Source: Leuctra nigra
Taxonomy: Eukaryota; Arthropoda; Insecta; Plecoptera; Leuctridae
NCBI GenBank assembly: GCA_934045905.1
Contig: OW203764.1
Location: forward strand, 28,384,954 to 28,448,953
Length of the DNA stretch: 64,000 nucleotides
Direction: 5' to 3'
A program made the position numbers and the translations under genes. Each line of letters starts with the position of its first letter. Within the stretch, counting starts at the first letter, position 1. Positions 1 to 12,000 of the stretch are shown in pieces. A model generated the notes under the pieces. It did no database searches, was not told the DNA's origin, and saw only the letters and a program-made list of their open reading frames with translations.

Positions 1-259
1 GATTAGTGTAGGTATTGATATACATGCGTAGGTATACGTTCGCTTGACTACAGTAGTACACGGCCGCCATTACGGTTCATTATTCTTACCGAGAACGAAC
101 TGTACATAATTAGTCCAAAATATTGGCAATCCAAGAAACAAAATCATGCTCAATCTCACATAAAGGAATTTTAATCCAAAAATACGATAAAACTCTGCTT
201 ATTCACACAGAAAAAAATGATGCAACAGTTGATTACAGTACCTAACAAAAGAATCTTAC

Positions 260-752
260 CCTTCTTGAAGCTGTCTGAACGATAGATGTCTCTCAACTCC
301 TTCATGAGTCTGTCCGTGGCTTGGACCGATCCCGCTACGGACCCCTTCAAATAATCCTGTCTTTGAATCTGGCGAAGACGCTCAAGAGTAGCCAGATGCT
401 GGGTGTCCATTTCATCCACTTTACTTTTAGCCAAACTCTCTGCCTCTTCCATGTCGAGATGCATGTCCTCCTCTCCTTCATCATCCTCATCGTCGTCATC
501 GTCATCCATACCCTCGTCATCAAGATGATTTGGGAGGTGGCAGAATTCTTGGGAGATTGGAAGAGTCAGCAACGCTATGTCTGGCGGATCTGGTAGAGTG
601 TGAAGTCGGCATAATTCTTTGAGCAGTATCCCAACTTGGTTGAGCACATGGTTGTCGCGGCCTGTCGTGTTGCTTAGTATCTGGACAGCATTAGTCACGC
701 TGGTCTCTTCAGATTCAGCAAACCATACTGGCGGACTTGACGGGTATGTTTC
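260..752 (-). CDS. UBE2Q: UBE2Q-type E2 ubiquitin-conjugating enzyme, exon 2
   Basis: Exon 2 of a ubiquitin-conjugating enzyme E2 of the Q1/Q2 family. It opens after a ..CAATAG acceptor with ETYPSSPPVWFAESEE, continues the N-terminal RWD-like domain, crosses an acidic linker (runs of D and E), and ends with the family's conserved stretch QRQDYLKGSVAGSVQA and LMKELRDIYRS before a GTAAGA donor (phase 1). The catalytic UBC fold with its active-site Cys is not in the window and should lie to the left. The acidic linker and the QRQD..G.V.GSVQA.DRLMKELRDIYRS block are diagnostic of UBE2Q. Q1 versus Q2 cannot be decided. Confidence 0.9.
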
Positions 753-1346
753 CTATTGACAAACATGAATTTATAATTTAACAATAATTACTTACGCTGT
801 AAAACAACAATACCTACTAGGTAGGCAATTAGGTTCATCGACAACAAGAAATTTAAACCCCAATTTCTGCAACTTGGCAAAATGATTGGATCCAAGATCT
901 TGATAGCTAAATCCGTAGATTTGACAATCGTGGTTTACCTAGTCCTACCACCCTCCTATGTACCTAGGTAGTCCTACCTTCCTGGTAGGACGTACCTACC
1001 TACTAGTACTACCAACTTTTGCCCTACCCTAGGTAGGTAATTGAATAATGTAAAAATTAAAAGTAGGAAGTAGGCTCTCCCAATTCGAATTTTAGTTGCG
1101 TATAAACTAATAGGTACGTATTAGGTACGCAATACCTAGATAACATCTAGTCACAATGTATAAAATAAGTGATCGACTTCTTTGTCTGTCACCTTGGAAT
1201 CCAGCTAAGCTTTTGGATATTACAACGCACGTACTACGAGCCTCCAGTTAAATACCCATAGTTTTTCTCATTACTAGGTACCTAGAACCTGACACACACA
1301 ATTATTTTAGGACAAAAAGATTAAACTAAATATCAAGATCACTTAC

Positions 1347-1508
1347 TGTAATATTAGCATGAATGTCATATTTATTCCCATTCTTGCCTATAAATCTACA
1401 AGTGAGTTCGTCCACACTAGCTGCAACAATCTGAAATCTCTCGTGATTTTTGGGAAAAACAGACTCTAGTGTTTTAATTTCTTGCTTCAAATTTATCAGG
1501 CAAGCCAT
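1347..1508 (-). CDS. UBE2Q: UBE2Q-type E2 enzyme, exon 1 with start codon
   Basis: First coding exon, 54 codons. It starts MACLINLKQEIKTLES and continues with KNHERFQIV and DELTCRF, the N-terminal signature of UBE2Q1/Q2, then stops at a GTAAGT donor in phase 0. ANIT joins directly to ETYPSSPP of exon 2, matching the family (NIT.SYPSS.P.WF). An in-frame upstream Met at 1556 exists, but the 16 residues it would add are hydrophobic and not conserved, so 1508 is the better start. The gene lies head-to-head with the Myb/SANT-like gene. Confidence 0.9.
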
Positions 1509-1849
1509 TTTCAGCACAAACCGACATACACGAAAGAAATTAACACAAAATAACACAATTTAGATATTTTTCCGAGGGTAAATACAGAATGGATGCTGCC
1601 AGAGGTGTGTAACTGTAATGGCGACTGGGGAAAATTAGAATTCAGCTGTTCGGTAACATTCGGTGATTTCCGTGTTCGTGCAAGCACACATCCGAATCTG
1701 CTCCGAGCGCTACACGATATTGATTGTGCTGAAGACTAGTGGCTTAAAATGGAACTAAATAGTTTTGTAAATCGTTATTCTTCAATGTTGTAATTTGTAC
1801 ACGTTCTCACTTATTATTATATAATTTCTGAAAAAAACTCATTGAAAAA
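1509..1849. promoter_or_regulatory. Likely bidirectional promoter, UBE2Q / Myb-SANT gene
   Basis: Only 341 bp separate the start codons of the minus-strand UBE2Q gene and the plus-strand Myb/SANT-like gene. No third gene or repeat is visible here and no convincing TATA box is seen. By inference this holds both 5' UTRs and a shared divergent promoter. Confidence 0.5.
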
Positions 1850-1901
1850 ATGGAAGAAGAAATTGTTCTTGTTCCTGACGATGAATATGAAGCAGCTCAA
1901 G
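1850..1901 (+). CDS. Myb/SANT-like (trihelix) protein, exon 1
   Basis: Short first coding exon. ATG at 1850 follows an A-rich context (TTGAAAAAATGG) and encodes MEEEIVLVPDDEYEAAQ plus one base. The donor is AAG|GTAAAA. Spliced to the acceptor at 4316 it reads ..EAAQGKFVWSGPMVKLL, restoring the start of the Myb/SANT-like domain in frame. The frame that continues past the donor shows no domain and is intron. Confidence 0.75.
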
Positions 1902-3390
1902 GTAAAATCAAGATGTTTTCAGTCGAATTTGGGCGATTCAAGTTCGGTTTGGTATCCATCCGATCCGATCTAGAAAATGGGAGCGAACGCATGAGCGCCA
2001 GCAGAGAAGGGATTTTACAGAGGAGCGGGATATTTGAAGGAAACTTCGTCAGTACCACATAATATTTATTTACCTTAGTTGGGGAATGTACTGTTTGATA
2101 AGCGATATTTCACGATATTATTAAAATTATCATATTTCCTGCTGTGTGGAATGTTTTTCCTTTATGGAGAAATTCTGTGCTTCCTTTAGGTAAATGTTAC
2201 TAACCGAGCATTGAGCAATAACTAAAACGCGGTAGGTACCTACCTAGTAGGTAACGGTCAAGGTGTTACTAACCCTTGGGTAACAGTAAGTACCTAGGTA
2301 CCTAGGTAACTACCTAACTACCTACAACACCGGACACACTGTCAAGTTCTGCGAGAGTGGAGAGCAGCTCTCTCATTGGCTGACAGCTGTAGCTTGACCT
2401 ACCTATATGACTGTTATTCGCTATGATCTAAAAAGTGAAGAGCTGATTGACAGTGTGTACAGGGCCGGACTGGCCCCTGGCTATTGAGACCCTTAGATTG
2501 TGTAAAACATACATTTTTATCATCAAACAATCCATTTAAAGATACCTACCAAAAGTCCAAAAAATTCCCTGCGGGTAGGGTTGCCATAAGCCATGACTCG
2601 AAAAAGAGGACATCTGATCTAGAGAAGGAATTTGTATAATATGTGCTAGGTATCCAAAAACGATATTCTGGGGAAAACACTTTGCTGACGACACCAATGG
2701 GGGGTCTGGGGAGAGGGCCCCCAGCAGTATGCAGGTCCAGGCTGCACAGGCCCGGGAAAATGTTGGATTTAAAAAATTAATTTGAACTATTTCTATGCAT
2801 TTTGGATTTTGATTAAACGTAAATCTGGTATTCCAGAATTATCTACATTTTTCTAACAGCATCTAGAAGTGAATTATCATTAAATTTCCATAATTTTGGG
2901 CCCCTCAACACCATGCGGGTCCGAGGCCGCACAGGCCTGGGAAAATGTTGAATTTCAAAAATGAACTTGAGTCATGTCTATGCGTTTTGAACTATAAAAT
3001 TCGGAGAAAATAATTCATTTTAATTCATTATTAATTAATAAATGAAATTTTTTACAAATATTTAACAACAAATTCAAAAACCCAGACATTAGTCAAATCC
3101 CTAAAAAGCCGCCCGGACAAAAAATTACACCCATAAAAGAGGACATGTCCGGTTAAAACCGGACGAACGGCAACCCTCCCTGCGGGGCAGGTTGGGAGCC
3201 ACTTCTATGTAAATTCATCTTCCATTAACTTTATGTCGAAAATATTTTTTGTTAAATTTAGGTACAATTTTTATTAATTTTTTCAATATTTTAACTAGTA
3301 TAATATTTTAATGTAAAAGATTCATCAAATTTTTTGTAACTTGTAACTCTCGACTTGTATTGAGTTTTTCAATTTTATGTTTAGGTACAA

Positions 3391-3554
3391 GGGGGCCAAT
3401 TCTTGAAACTGACGTTTTGAAACCATGTACGTTTTCACTGTATAAAACGTAAAAAGGTCGAAGGCTAAGCAATAGGTAGTTGTCAACTGTTTCAAGTTTT
3501 ATACAATGCAAACGTACAACGGTTTCAAAATGTGAATCTCAAGAATTGGCCCCC
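3391..3554. mobile_element. MITE, 164 bp
   Basis: Flanked by 16-bp terminal inverted repeats GGGGGCCAATTCTTGA / TCAAGAATTGGCCCCC. The interior also folds back (ACGTTTTGAAACC / GGTTTCAAAATGT). It has no coding capacity and the transposon family is not identified. Confidence 0.7.
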
Positions 3555-3743
3555 AGAATAATATGAGGAAATTTGAACACATAAGCCTAGATAGTTAGTC
3601 CAAAATTATTTAGATTTTGGTTTCTAACTTTTAAAAACGTATGGGTAGGTGTATATAAAAATCTTAATAGTACCTACCGTCTAATGCACATAATAATTAG
3701 TTTTTGGTTAGAATCTATCGCCAGAAAATAGTTATATCTAACA

Positions 3744-3957
3744 CACACTCGACAATTCATAAAACGGTATTTGAAAGAAATGGATTGTCTTAAAAAAAAT
3801 GTGATGGCATCATCTGATGAAGTCTATGCTTACTCGTCATCTACCTCTAGTAGGTGAGCTCTGATTTCATTGATAATAACAAGGATTGATTGTCAATGAA
3901 CCTGACCAGCAGCCAATCTGTTTCGTTCAAATACCGTTTTATGAATTGTCCAGTGTA
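3744..3957. mobile_element. MITE family A, copy 1
   Basis: About 214 bp with inverted ends GACAATTCATAAAACGGT / ACCGTTTTATGAATTGTC and a core shared with three other copies in this window (GATGGCATCATC and AATAACAAGGATTGATTG, then a GACCAGCAGCC motif). Non-coding. Confidence 0.75.
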
Positions 3958-4316
3958 CAGATAGGTACTAGGAAAATTAACTGTGTTCACATCGCGTTAA
4001 AATGCACTTAAAATTCTATGAAATGAAATTCAAAAATTATCTGGGCCTGGGTATTGCGGTGAGGCCCTCCCCCCAACCCAAATCAGCCCTAAAGTTATAA
4101 TATTTTACCTTCTGCTCTTGCCTACCTACTACCTACTTATATTACAAAAATCCACAGCATGCAACTGGATTTCCAACTGGTCACGCAACTGGTCTGGATT
4201 TGTAGCAAAATTACCATTCGTTTCAATTCCCTTTCCTGATTGTTTCGCTAATAAAAGTTATCTTATTTAGGTCCTATGCATCACTTTTGTCTAATCGTAT
4301 TCCGCTTTTCCTGTAG

Positions 4317-5044
4317 GAAAGTTTGTGTGGAGTGGACCTATGGTAAAACTTCTCATTGCCGAGTTTAAAAAGGTTGAACATGAATTTAGTCATACACATG
4401 TTAAGAAGAAAAACGTGTGGCGAAAGATAGCTCTTGCTTTTGCTGATCAAGGATATACGGTTTCTGAAGACATGTGCGACAAAAAGTGGAGAAACCTGAA
4501 AAAAACTTTCAAAGAAATTTACATAGGCCAGCGCAGTGCAAACAGTATTACAAAATGGCCTTATTATCATGATGTGGAAGATATATTTTCAAAAGACCCC
4601 AATATCATTGCTGCGTCATCCAATTCTATACATAGGCCGTTTTTATCCTCCAAGAAAATGAAAGATTCCGACGGGCAAGATGTGCGAGTCGAGCTTATGG
4701 AGGTGGTTGGAAATCTCAATGAAGAATATATTCACGAAACAGAGACATCGGACAACGAGGAAAGCCGGTTCTGGACGACGTATGAAAATCCCGCTCAACA
4801 AGAGCCTCCACCGTGGTTCACCGAGTTCTTGCAGCAATATCGCAGCGACGAAGAAAAGAGAATGGATATGCTCAGCAAAATGCATGCCGAGATGATGGCC
4901 ATGGAGGAGAAGAAGTGCACTCTTTTAGCATCATTAATTGATAAACTAGGTGGTTTGCAAGATGGTGTTGAGCATAGTTCGAAGGGATATTATGTACAAT
5001 TCGACAAAGATGAGACGGATGGAGAAATAGTATCAGATAATTAA
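4317..5044 (+). CDS. Myb/SANT-like DNA-binding (trihelix) protein, exon 2
   Basis: Main coding exon; exons 1 and 2 total 780 nt, 259 residues. The N-terminal part (about residues 19-105) has the Myb/SANT-like pattern: WSGPMVKLLIAEF, then VWRKIALAF, then CDKKWRNLKKTFKEI, with aromatic residues spaced as in Myb_DNA-bind_4 domains. The C-terminal half is acidic and ends in a helical Met/Glu-rich stretch (RMDMLSKMHAEMMAMEEKK) that could dimerise. Such proteins are nuclear DNA binders, and many animal ones derive from Harbinger-type transposons, so domestication is possible. The acceptor is TTTTCCTGTAG. A possible polyadenylation signal AATAAA lies at 5796-5801. Confidence 0.8.
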
Positions 5045-5965
5045 CTACATGGTAACTATACCTCTACCTAAAGTAAGATTTATTATACAAGTATAAATAA
5101 TAGTAATTAGTATACTACTAGTATAACTAGTACTATACTGTACTAGTATTATTTATAACTAGAATAATTTTACTAAGTTACCTTTAAGATAAAATGTAAA
5201 AAGTGTATAACAAACAATATCCATAAATAGAGCATTCAGCTCCTTATTTTCTCCGAAGTGTGTGATTTGGGTGAGGAGAACCTCAATTATGTCATGAAAA
5301 TAATGAGGCTCTTTTTGCCTCATTCTATTCACGTAGGTAGCGTGGATTTCTTTTCCGTGGTGTTCCAAAAATATTCTTACGACTTAGATGTATGACAATC
5401 GGTATACATTGATGGCTGCATGGCACACTCTGTGTGTGTCTAGGGATCACACAACCACTACTGCAACCGCTGATAATTTGGAAAAACACAAGGCAAGTTA
5501 GAATAACCCTCCTAGGGGCCTATTCTATAACGAAAACATTCTGGCCTGGAATCATTTCAGACCAATGTTATCCTTATGGCCGTGAAATGATTCCAGGCCG
5601 GAATGATTTCATTCTCGTTCTAGAATAGCCCCCCTGGTGAGACTTTGTTAACTAAACCGATGAAAATATGGTATTTTAATTTTTAAACACGTTTCTAATT
5701 AGGGACGATGGAATAATAATGCGTTGTTAAGGACTTAAGTTATAATATATATACAATTCATCTTTAACAATATGTAAATAGTTCATAAAGAAAATAATAA
5801 AATAGTTATTTGATTGCACAGTAAAAGTATTTGTACAAGTATGTTTTTCTTACTCCAACACTCTAACTATTTCCAAATCCAGTAATGTTATTACTTATTT
5901 TACTTACCCAAATGAATACAATACAAGTATAATGGTACCTAATTTATTTCAAGGCACTGCTAAAA
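5045..5965. other. Convergent intergenic region, Myb gene / VWA8 3' ends
   Basis: Both genes end here. The Myb gene stops at 5044 (plus) and VWA8 at 5966 (minus). AATAAA on the plus strand at 5796-5801 and AATAAA on the minus strand at 5943-5948, 18 bases past the VWA8 stop, are candidate polyadenylation signals. A 120-bp MITE lies between. Confidence 0.55.
5515..5634. mobile_element. Short MITE, 120 bp
   Basis: Ends GGGGCCTATTCTATAACGA and TCGTTCTAGAATAGCCCCC form an imperfect terminal inverted repeat. The interior is palindromic as well (GGCCTGGAATCATTTCA / TGAAATGATTCCAGGCC). Confidence 0.6.
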
Positions 5966-6074
5966 TCATCTGGTATTTAATACTGATGCAGCAAATATTT
6001 GCTGTAGAATTTGCGGGATATTTTTTAAATCCAGGCATACGAAGGCTTTTCCGGCTGGAAGTTTGCTGGTCAAC
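5966..6074 (-). CDS. VWA8: VWA8 exon 27 (residues 1820-1855), last exon
   Basis: Too short to stand out as a frame on its own. After acceptor TTTCGCAG it reads LTSKLPAGKAFVCLDLKN then IPQILQQIFAASVLNTR and stop TGA. LPAG..FV..D.K.IPQILQQIF is the conserved VWA8 C terminus, so the gene is complete in this window. Confidence 0.93.
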
Positions 6075-9000
6075 CTGCGAAAGGACAAAGAAATAAATTG
6101 TTCAGAATATTATTTAAACCCTTCGTCTAAACCCTTCAGTGCTTTGTCTAAAACACAATACATATTATAAATACAACTGTTCAATTATTAGTATTACTAA
6201 TTACTATACTAGGAAAACGTCTGCTTCTTTTCTGTCTATATTTTATATTTATATTTATATTTATATTTATATTTTATGTCTATATTTATGTTCTTTGCTT
6301 CTTTTTCGTCTATTCTGTAAATTCTTGACCGATTGGGCTGGAAATGTGTAAAATAGAATGCTATCTAGTCAAAACGTTGTTTTCATAACTGTGAAACACA
6401 ATCCATATCGTAAAATAAATTATTTTAGATAAGGTATACCTATACCTATGTATATGAAATACCTACATTACATTTTTTTGACTACATTATGTATTGCAAT
6501 ATGATCCACTTATAAAAGAATCTGTCTTACATTGATATTGATAATAGCCCATCTATAAACTTTGCTTTGCTACATAGAGCAACCCAGAATGCAGTGGAAT
6601 TTCTGTTTTGAAATGTCATTTCTGACAGTTATTAAAACTGTCAATAAGTGCATCTATGTTCTTGACTGGTAGGGCTGAAAATTTGTAAAATAAGTTTTAA
6701 TAATGTTGGTCTGAACGACCATGCAAAATATGAGTTTGATTAATCAGATTAATCGAAGACCATTTGATAGGTCAAATGGTGGTGTGGCTATAGGCCGTTT
6801 TAAATTAAGTATACAAATGTCAGTAAAATTTCTATTACTCTTGAAGCTCATTACAGATTTGTAAAAAATCACTTATAATGCTGGTACACATGACCTTGCA
6901 AAATTTGGTGATGATTGGTCAAACTATTGCAGTTATATACACAGAGTTTCCTTCATCCCCATTGCCAAGCTAACTATAACTACACATCAAGTTTCCGATG
7001 CAACCAATGGAGCGAACTTGCTGAAAATCATTTTGACCATAACGAGAATAGTAATTTAAGTTGTGTGAAAAAATTGGCCTGATCCATTACTTTGTTTGGC
7101 AGGAGACGCCAAATGCACAAATACACACAAAAAAAAAAAAAACAGATTCGAGCCATAAGTTTCAAGTGGAGACGCTCGCTTGATTACTGGAGTGCACACC
7201 ACTCATGTTATTTAATTTACCTTACGGCTTGGTCACCAAGTGATCCAATGAATATAGCATAAGCGTTCACTCTAGCATCCGAAGTCAATGCTCTGGCAAA
7301 CTCCTCCGAAGGTATTCCATATCGTTCAAGGTTTGCGTCCGACAGCACCACAACTATCGCCTCATCGCAGTCTTCCTTGCTTAGCGAGCTGATTGCCATT
7401 TGGGTTGCTTCTAAGGTGTGGTCGCCCGACTGACAGAACTGCGAGTGAGCGTGCATTGTCTTGATCGCGGTCAGGCGTTGCTTGTTGTCACGAGGTGGGT
7501 ATTTTGAATCAACGAATGTTAGGTCAAAGCCCTCTCCGGAGTGACCAATCACATCATATAGAATTCTGCTCTCGTGACCTGAAATTAATAACATATTGAC
7601 AAACATGATTGTTTGTTATCAGAGACGTAAAAAGGCTTTTGTACGCTGTCTGGAAGTTTGTGATAATGTTTCATTCTATGCAGGTCTTAAAACACATTCT
7701 ACAGATATGAAAATATTTAACAGTTATCACATACTCTCAGATATTCCCAACATGTGACATTCAGAGAGCATAACTCAATTCCGAGCATTTGGGTATGTTT
7801 TGGGACAGAAAAAATAATTTATAAAATTGGTGTTGCTTCAACTTTTTTAATTTTTGCATTTTATTTTTGCATTTTTTTCAACTTTTTTAGAATCATGAAC
7901 ATAAGATTATTCAGAAATTAAGTATTAATTAATTACCAAAAATATCGGAACTGAGGGTTAAAGCGTTCACATTTCCATGAAAAGGTCAAGCGAAACATAA
8001 TGCATTTATTTTTATTTTTAAGGAGTATTATTTTCCTAATTTTTCAGTCTGGGACTTTCCAGTGGGGGGGGGGGGATCCCCCCTCTGGATGCCCATGTAT
8101 GAGTTCATTATTTGTTCAATAACAATCAATAAGCTTGATAAATTTCTTTGAGGCAAACAAACACAAAATGTTTACTACACAATTACACCGAAAACACTTA
8201 AGTGCAAAAAACATCCAGTGCGAGTACCAATAAAATGTACCTTGGAAGGCCTCCATCACCATCACCACTGCCTCCATCTCTCGGTCCAGTCGACCATCAT
8301 AGCTGTTGAAGCGGTACATACTGCCAGACACGTCGATCACCAACCGGAGGCGCTTGGGCTTCACCTGTGTCACAAGGGATTCTGATTAGACTGTGATTTA
8401 GTCTCAATTTCACTCTTTTTGGTCTTTTCTGTTTTCCCCAGTCGTTAATGGAATACATGTTACATATTCTCTGATCAAGCTGAAATTTGCTTGAATATGA
8501 AGAGTGAAGACCCTATGTCTGTTGTGAATATAGAACACTTTCCATATACTCCATGTAAAATATGTCAACCTTAGGAGCATAACTAGATTGTATTGTTGTT
8601 GCTGGAAATATTATACCGAACTGAACTGTATTGAACAAAATGCTGTAAATAGTTGATGAAAAGTAAAAATGTTCCTATCAAGTTACAATTTGATAAAACT
8701 TGATAAATTGCTAACAGTTTTTTAAGATCAATAGATCAGCAAGTCTCACACTGAATATTAATTTGGACACAATAAAATACATATCTTGTTTATCAACCCA
8801 AAAGCCAAAACACATTGTATTCCAAGTGAATAACCATATAGTCTGGTAAAAACCTACTTGATAACATATTATCTCAATAATAAAGTTTCAATTTGTAATA
8901 ACAGTTTGTGCAGTATAATACTTGTCTTGTCTCTAAGCCCCTTATTTTGAGAATGGACAGTGGATAGTACATACCTGTGGTGAGCCCACCTCTGGTTCTT

Positions 9001-12000
9001 TCTCTGCCCTCCTGCGGTAAATAGTCCTCTCTCCGGTCAAGCTCTCTATGAGTTTGGAATCATCAAGTTCCCCTGACGTCTGATGCCTCGTCCATTGCCT
9101 CTCCTTGGACTTGGCCTGAAGGCTGCCCAACACGACACGCAGCGCCTGAACTTGTGGAGCGACGGCGTTGGAGAATTGCTCGTACAGCTCGGCATCGTAC
9201 TCGCTCATCTGGATCTCACGCAGCCGTTGAGCAAACGCCTTGCGACCCATCTCGCGCGCAGCTCGCTTCACCTCCTCAGGCACAGCATCCTTCTCCTCTT
9301 GTGTAACCTTGAACAACAAGTTCAGTGTTAAGGTACGTTTACAGCTCGACGCGTCGAAGCGCCAACCTTGAAAGATCAACATGGCTTATGTTTCAAGGTC
9401 GGCGCTTCGGCGTGTCCGAGCTGAGCTGCGTCAAAGCGTCGAGCGCTTGTTGCCGAGCTATAAACTTACCTTTACATTTACAACAATGTGTCATTGCCTC
9501 ATGGCGGAGAAGAAACTTTATCCCCCCCCCCCCCCCCCCCCTATCAACCTTTTACCAAGCACAAATGACCCTCATTATGTCTTTTTATTAGGTATGTCTT
9601 ATTATGTTGTTAGAGAAAAAGGTTTTGTGACTGGTTTAAGGACGGCCATAATTTTCTTGCCAATATCGGGCAGTTCGGAGTGGTTTTAAAGGGAAATACA
9701 AAATATAAATGTCGTTATTTGGCAAACGGTTATGAATAGCTATCGAAAAGCAAGAAATGCATGAAGAGAATTGAAAACTTTATTAACAACTTATCGCTTA
9801 CGGTCATAGCTTTGCTCCTACTATGTGGTCAGCATTTGTCTGGAATGAAAACGCTCCATCGAAGTACCGCCCTTAAATTTACTGAGTACCTATCCTGTGA
9901 GCTGGTAGACGTACCTGGTGAACCTGGTGACCTGCGTCGAGTCTGTAGGGACCGCCCTTGCCACCCAAGCCGGCTGTGTCCCGGCCGCCTGTGCCGCCCG
10001 CCCAGGTGTTCCCACCCACGTGTGGGTCTCCGGTGGGATCGACTTTGCCGTGCTTCGGCGCCGAGACATCTTTACCGCTCGGGCTCTTCACCGTCACCTG
10101 CAGGAGCAAAATGATTTCAGTCTCATCCATGAGACATGGATACATTCCGTTCAGTACCTTGAGAGATGGGGATTAGAATCGAAATAAAAAGGTACATTTC
10201 ATGGGGATATTTTTAAACAGCTTATTAGTTGTCCAAAGTCTGAGTTGTAGAACTGTTGTAAAGCTCAATCGTTCAAATAAACCTGAATAGTTGAGTGTTT
10301 TTGCTTTCAAGTAGACTTTTGAACCCTTCAAAACTACCACTACACTACATCCACTACAACTCTGCATTGAAAATGAATGTGAAATTATTTAAGTGTCATC
10401 TGTCCACACAAATAGTTATCGAAACTTGATGAAATTAAGTCTTTCGTTCGGTAGTGCTCGGACATTGAATCAAATATTACAAAATTATATTTCAAAATAT
10501 GTACACTCCCCCAAATAATAAACGGTACTCGAAAGAAAATGAATTGACTGATTAAGGTTTGATGGCATCATCCCATGAAGTCAGTAGGTCTGTTCGTCGG
10601 GGTGTTCTAACCTGTTCGGAACACACCGGAAGTCGTCACGGAACAGATTACTTATACCTATCCGTCGAGTTTTGATTTGTAATTCATGCACCTAACATAT
10701 TCAGTGACGTACTTCCGCCTGCTCCGAGCAGGTTAGAACACCCCGACGAACAAACCTAGTGCTAACGCATTATCTAACTCTTTTGGGTGAGCTCTGATTT
10801 CATTGATAATAACAAGGATTGATTGTCAAGGGACCGGCCCAGCAGCCAATACGTTTTGTACCAAGTACCGTTTATTATTTGGGGGAGTGTACCTATATCA
10901 GCAGGCAAAAAAGAAATTTAATTTATTGTAAAAAATTACTCCAAAATATTGAAGCATTTTATGTAGATTCTGTAATTTATGTAACAATTTCATCGAAAAT
11001 CAACTAAAAAATAGTCGATAATGTAGCATTTGCACAGCATTAATACACCAAATTATTTCTTTTTATTTTCCGTGTAAGTGTTAGTAAGTACCTGCAGGTA
11101 ATTTCGATCTCCTCCGATCATTTTCCTCCACTCTTGCATCGCTCGAGTGAGATTCTCGACACCGGTCTCCCAGAGTCGGACGCATCCTCCGGCATCGACA
11201 CTGATGAGGTCGGCCGAGCTGGTCGCAGCGAGCGCCAATGGCAGGTCTCTGCAATTACCATCTCCGTCTTGGTCAGAACTAGATCACATTGCTAAGAACT
11301 TTGTTTAGTGTTTAAAGGAATTGTTCTAAGATGCAATCGGCGCACACTACATTGTAGGTATCATCAAAACATACAACTTTGTAAGAAGAATTTTTGCTGT
11401 AAAAAATTTAGTTTGGCCGTGGGAGCGAAAATAAGGATATGGCCAGTCCGCCACTGCTGACGTCACTAAGCATAATACTCGCACGCGGCAGTCATCCCTG
11501 GCGTCGCGCTCTAGAGCTATCAGCACGTCGCTCATTTCGGCTACAGTTTCACAACCAGACGTAAATATGAATCCCCAGACTTGATGACTTCACCTCTTTA
11601 TTTTTATCATACTATTATAATAATAATCTTCCTCCCGGTTCCAAGAGTTGGGTCGGGGGGTGGCGAGGCCACCATTTACTAGGGCCCGGACTCCTAAGCT
11701 AGCTGGCCAGGCTTGGCTCTTCCTCTTCGTTCTTCTTCTCTACCAGTTTTTTCCACTTCTTCCTGTCTTCCCACCACCTTCCTTCTTCCACTTCTTCCCA
11801 CTTCTCCAGTCTCTCTTGTACATCTTCTGCTACCAGCTCTCTCCACTTTTCCCTCGGTCTTCCCACTCTCCTTTTATCACTTCTCGCAGCTTCGAACTCC
11901 CGACGTGGCATATCATACTATTATGTGAAACAATTTGCAAGTATGCAGAAAACTCAACAGTTTCAAGACAATCTTGGCATTCGGGCGGATCCAGAAAAGA

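Larger units (their letters stand above)
1902..4316 (+). other. Intron of the Myb/SANT-like gene, repeat-rich
   Basis: Contains TACCTA/TAGGTA-rich low-complexity DNA (about 2230-2330), a short inverted-repeat element around 2333-2462 (ACACACTGTCAA at one end, TTGACAGTGTGT at the other), two copies of a CCCGGGAAAATGTTG-type dispersed repeat (about 2690-2990) and two MITEs listed separately. No coding signal was found. Confidence 0.5.

Noticed and set aside
11347..11535. Open frame MSDVLIALERDARDDCRVR.. on the VWA8 strand, with a TAG acceptor upstream
   Set aside because: Exons 21 and 22 join directly with exact phase and the spacing expected for VWA8, leaving no room for another exon, and no family similarity is seen.
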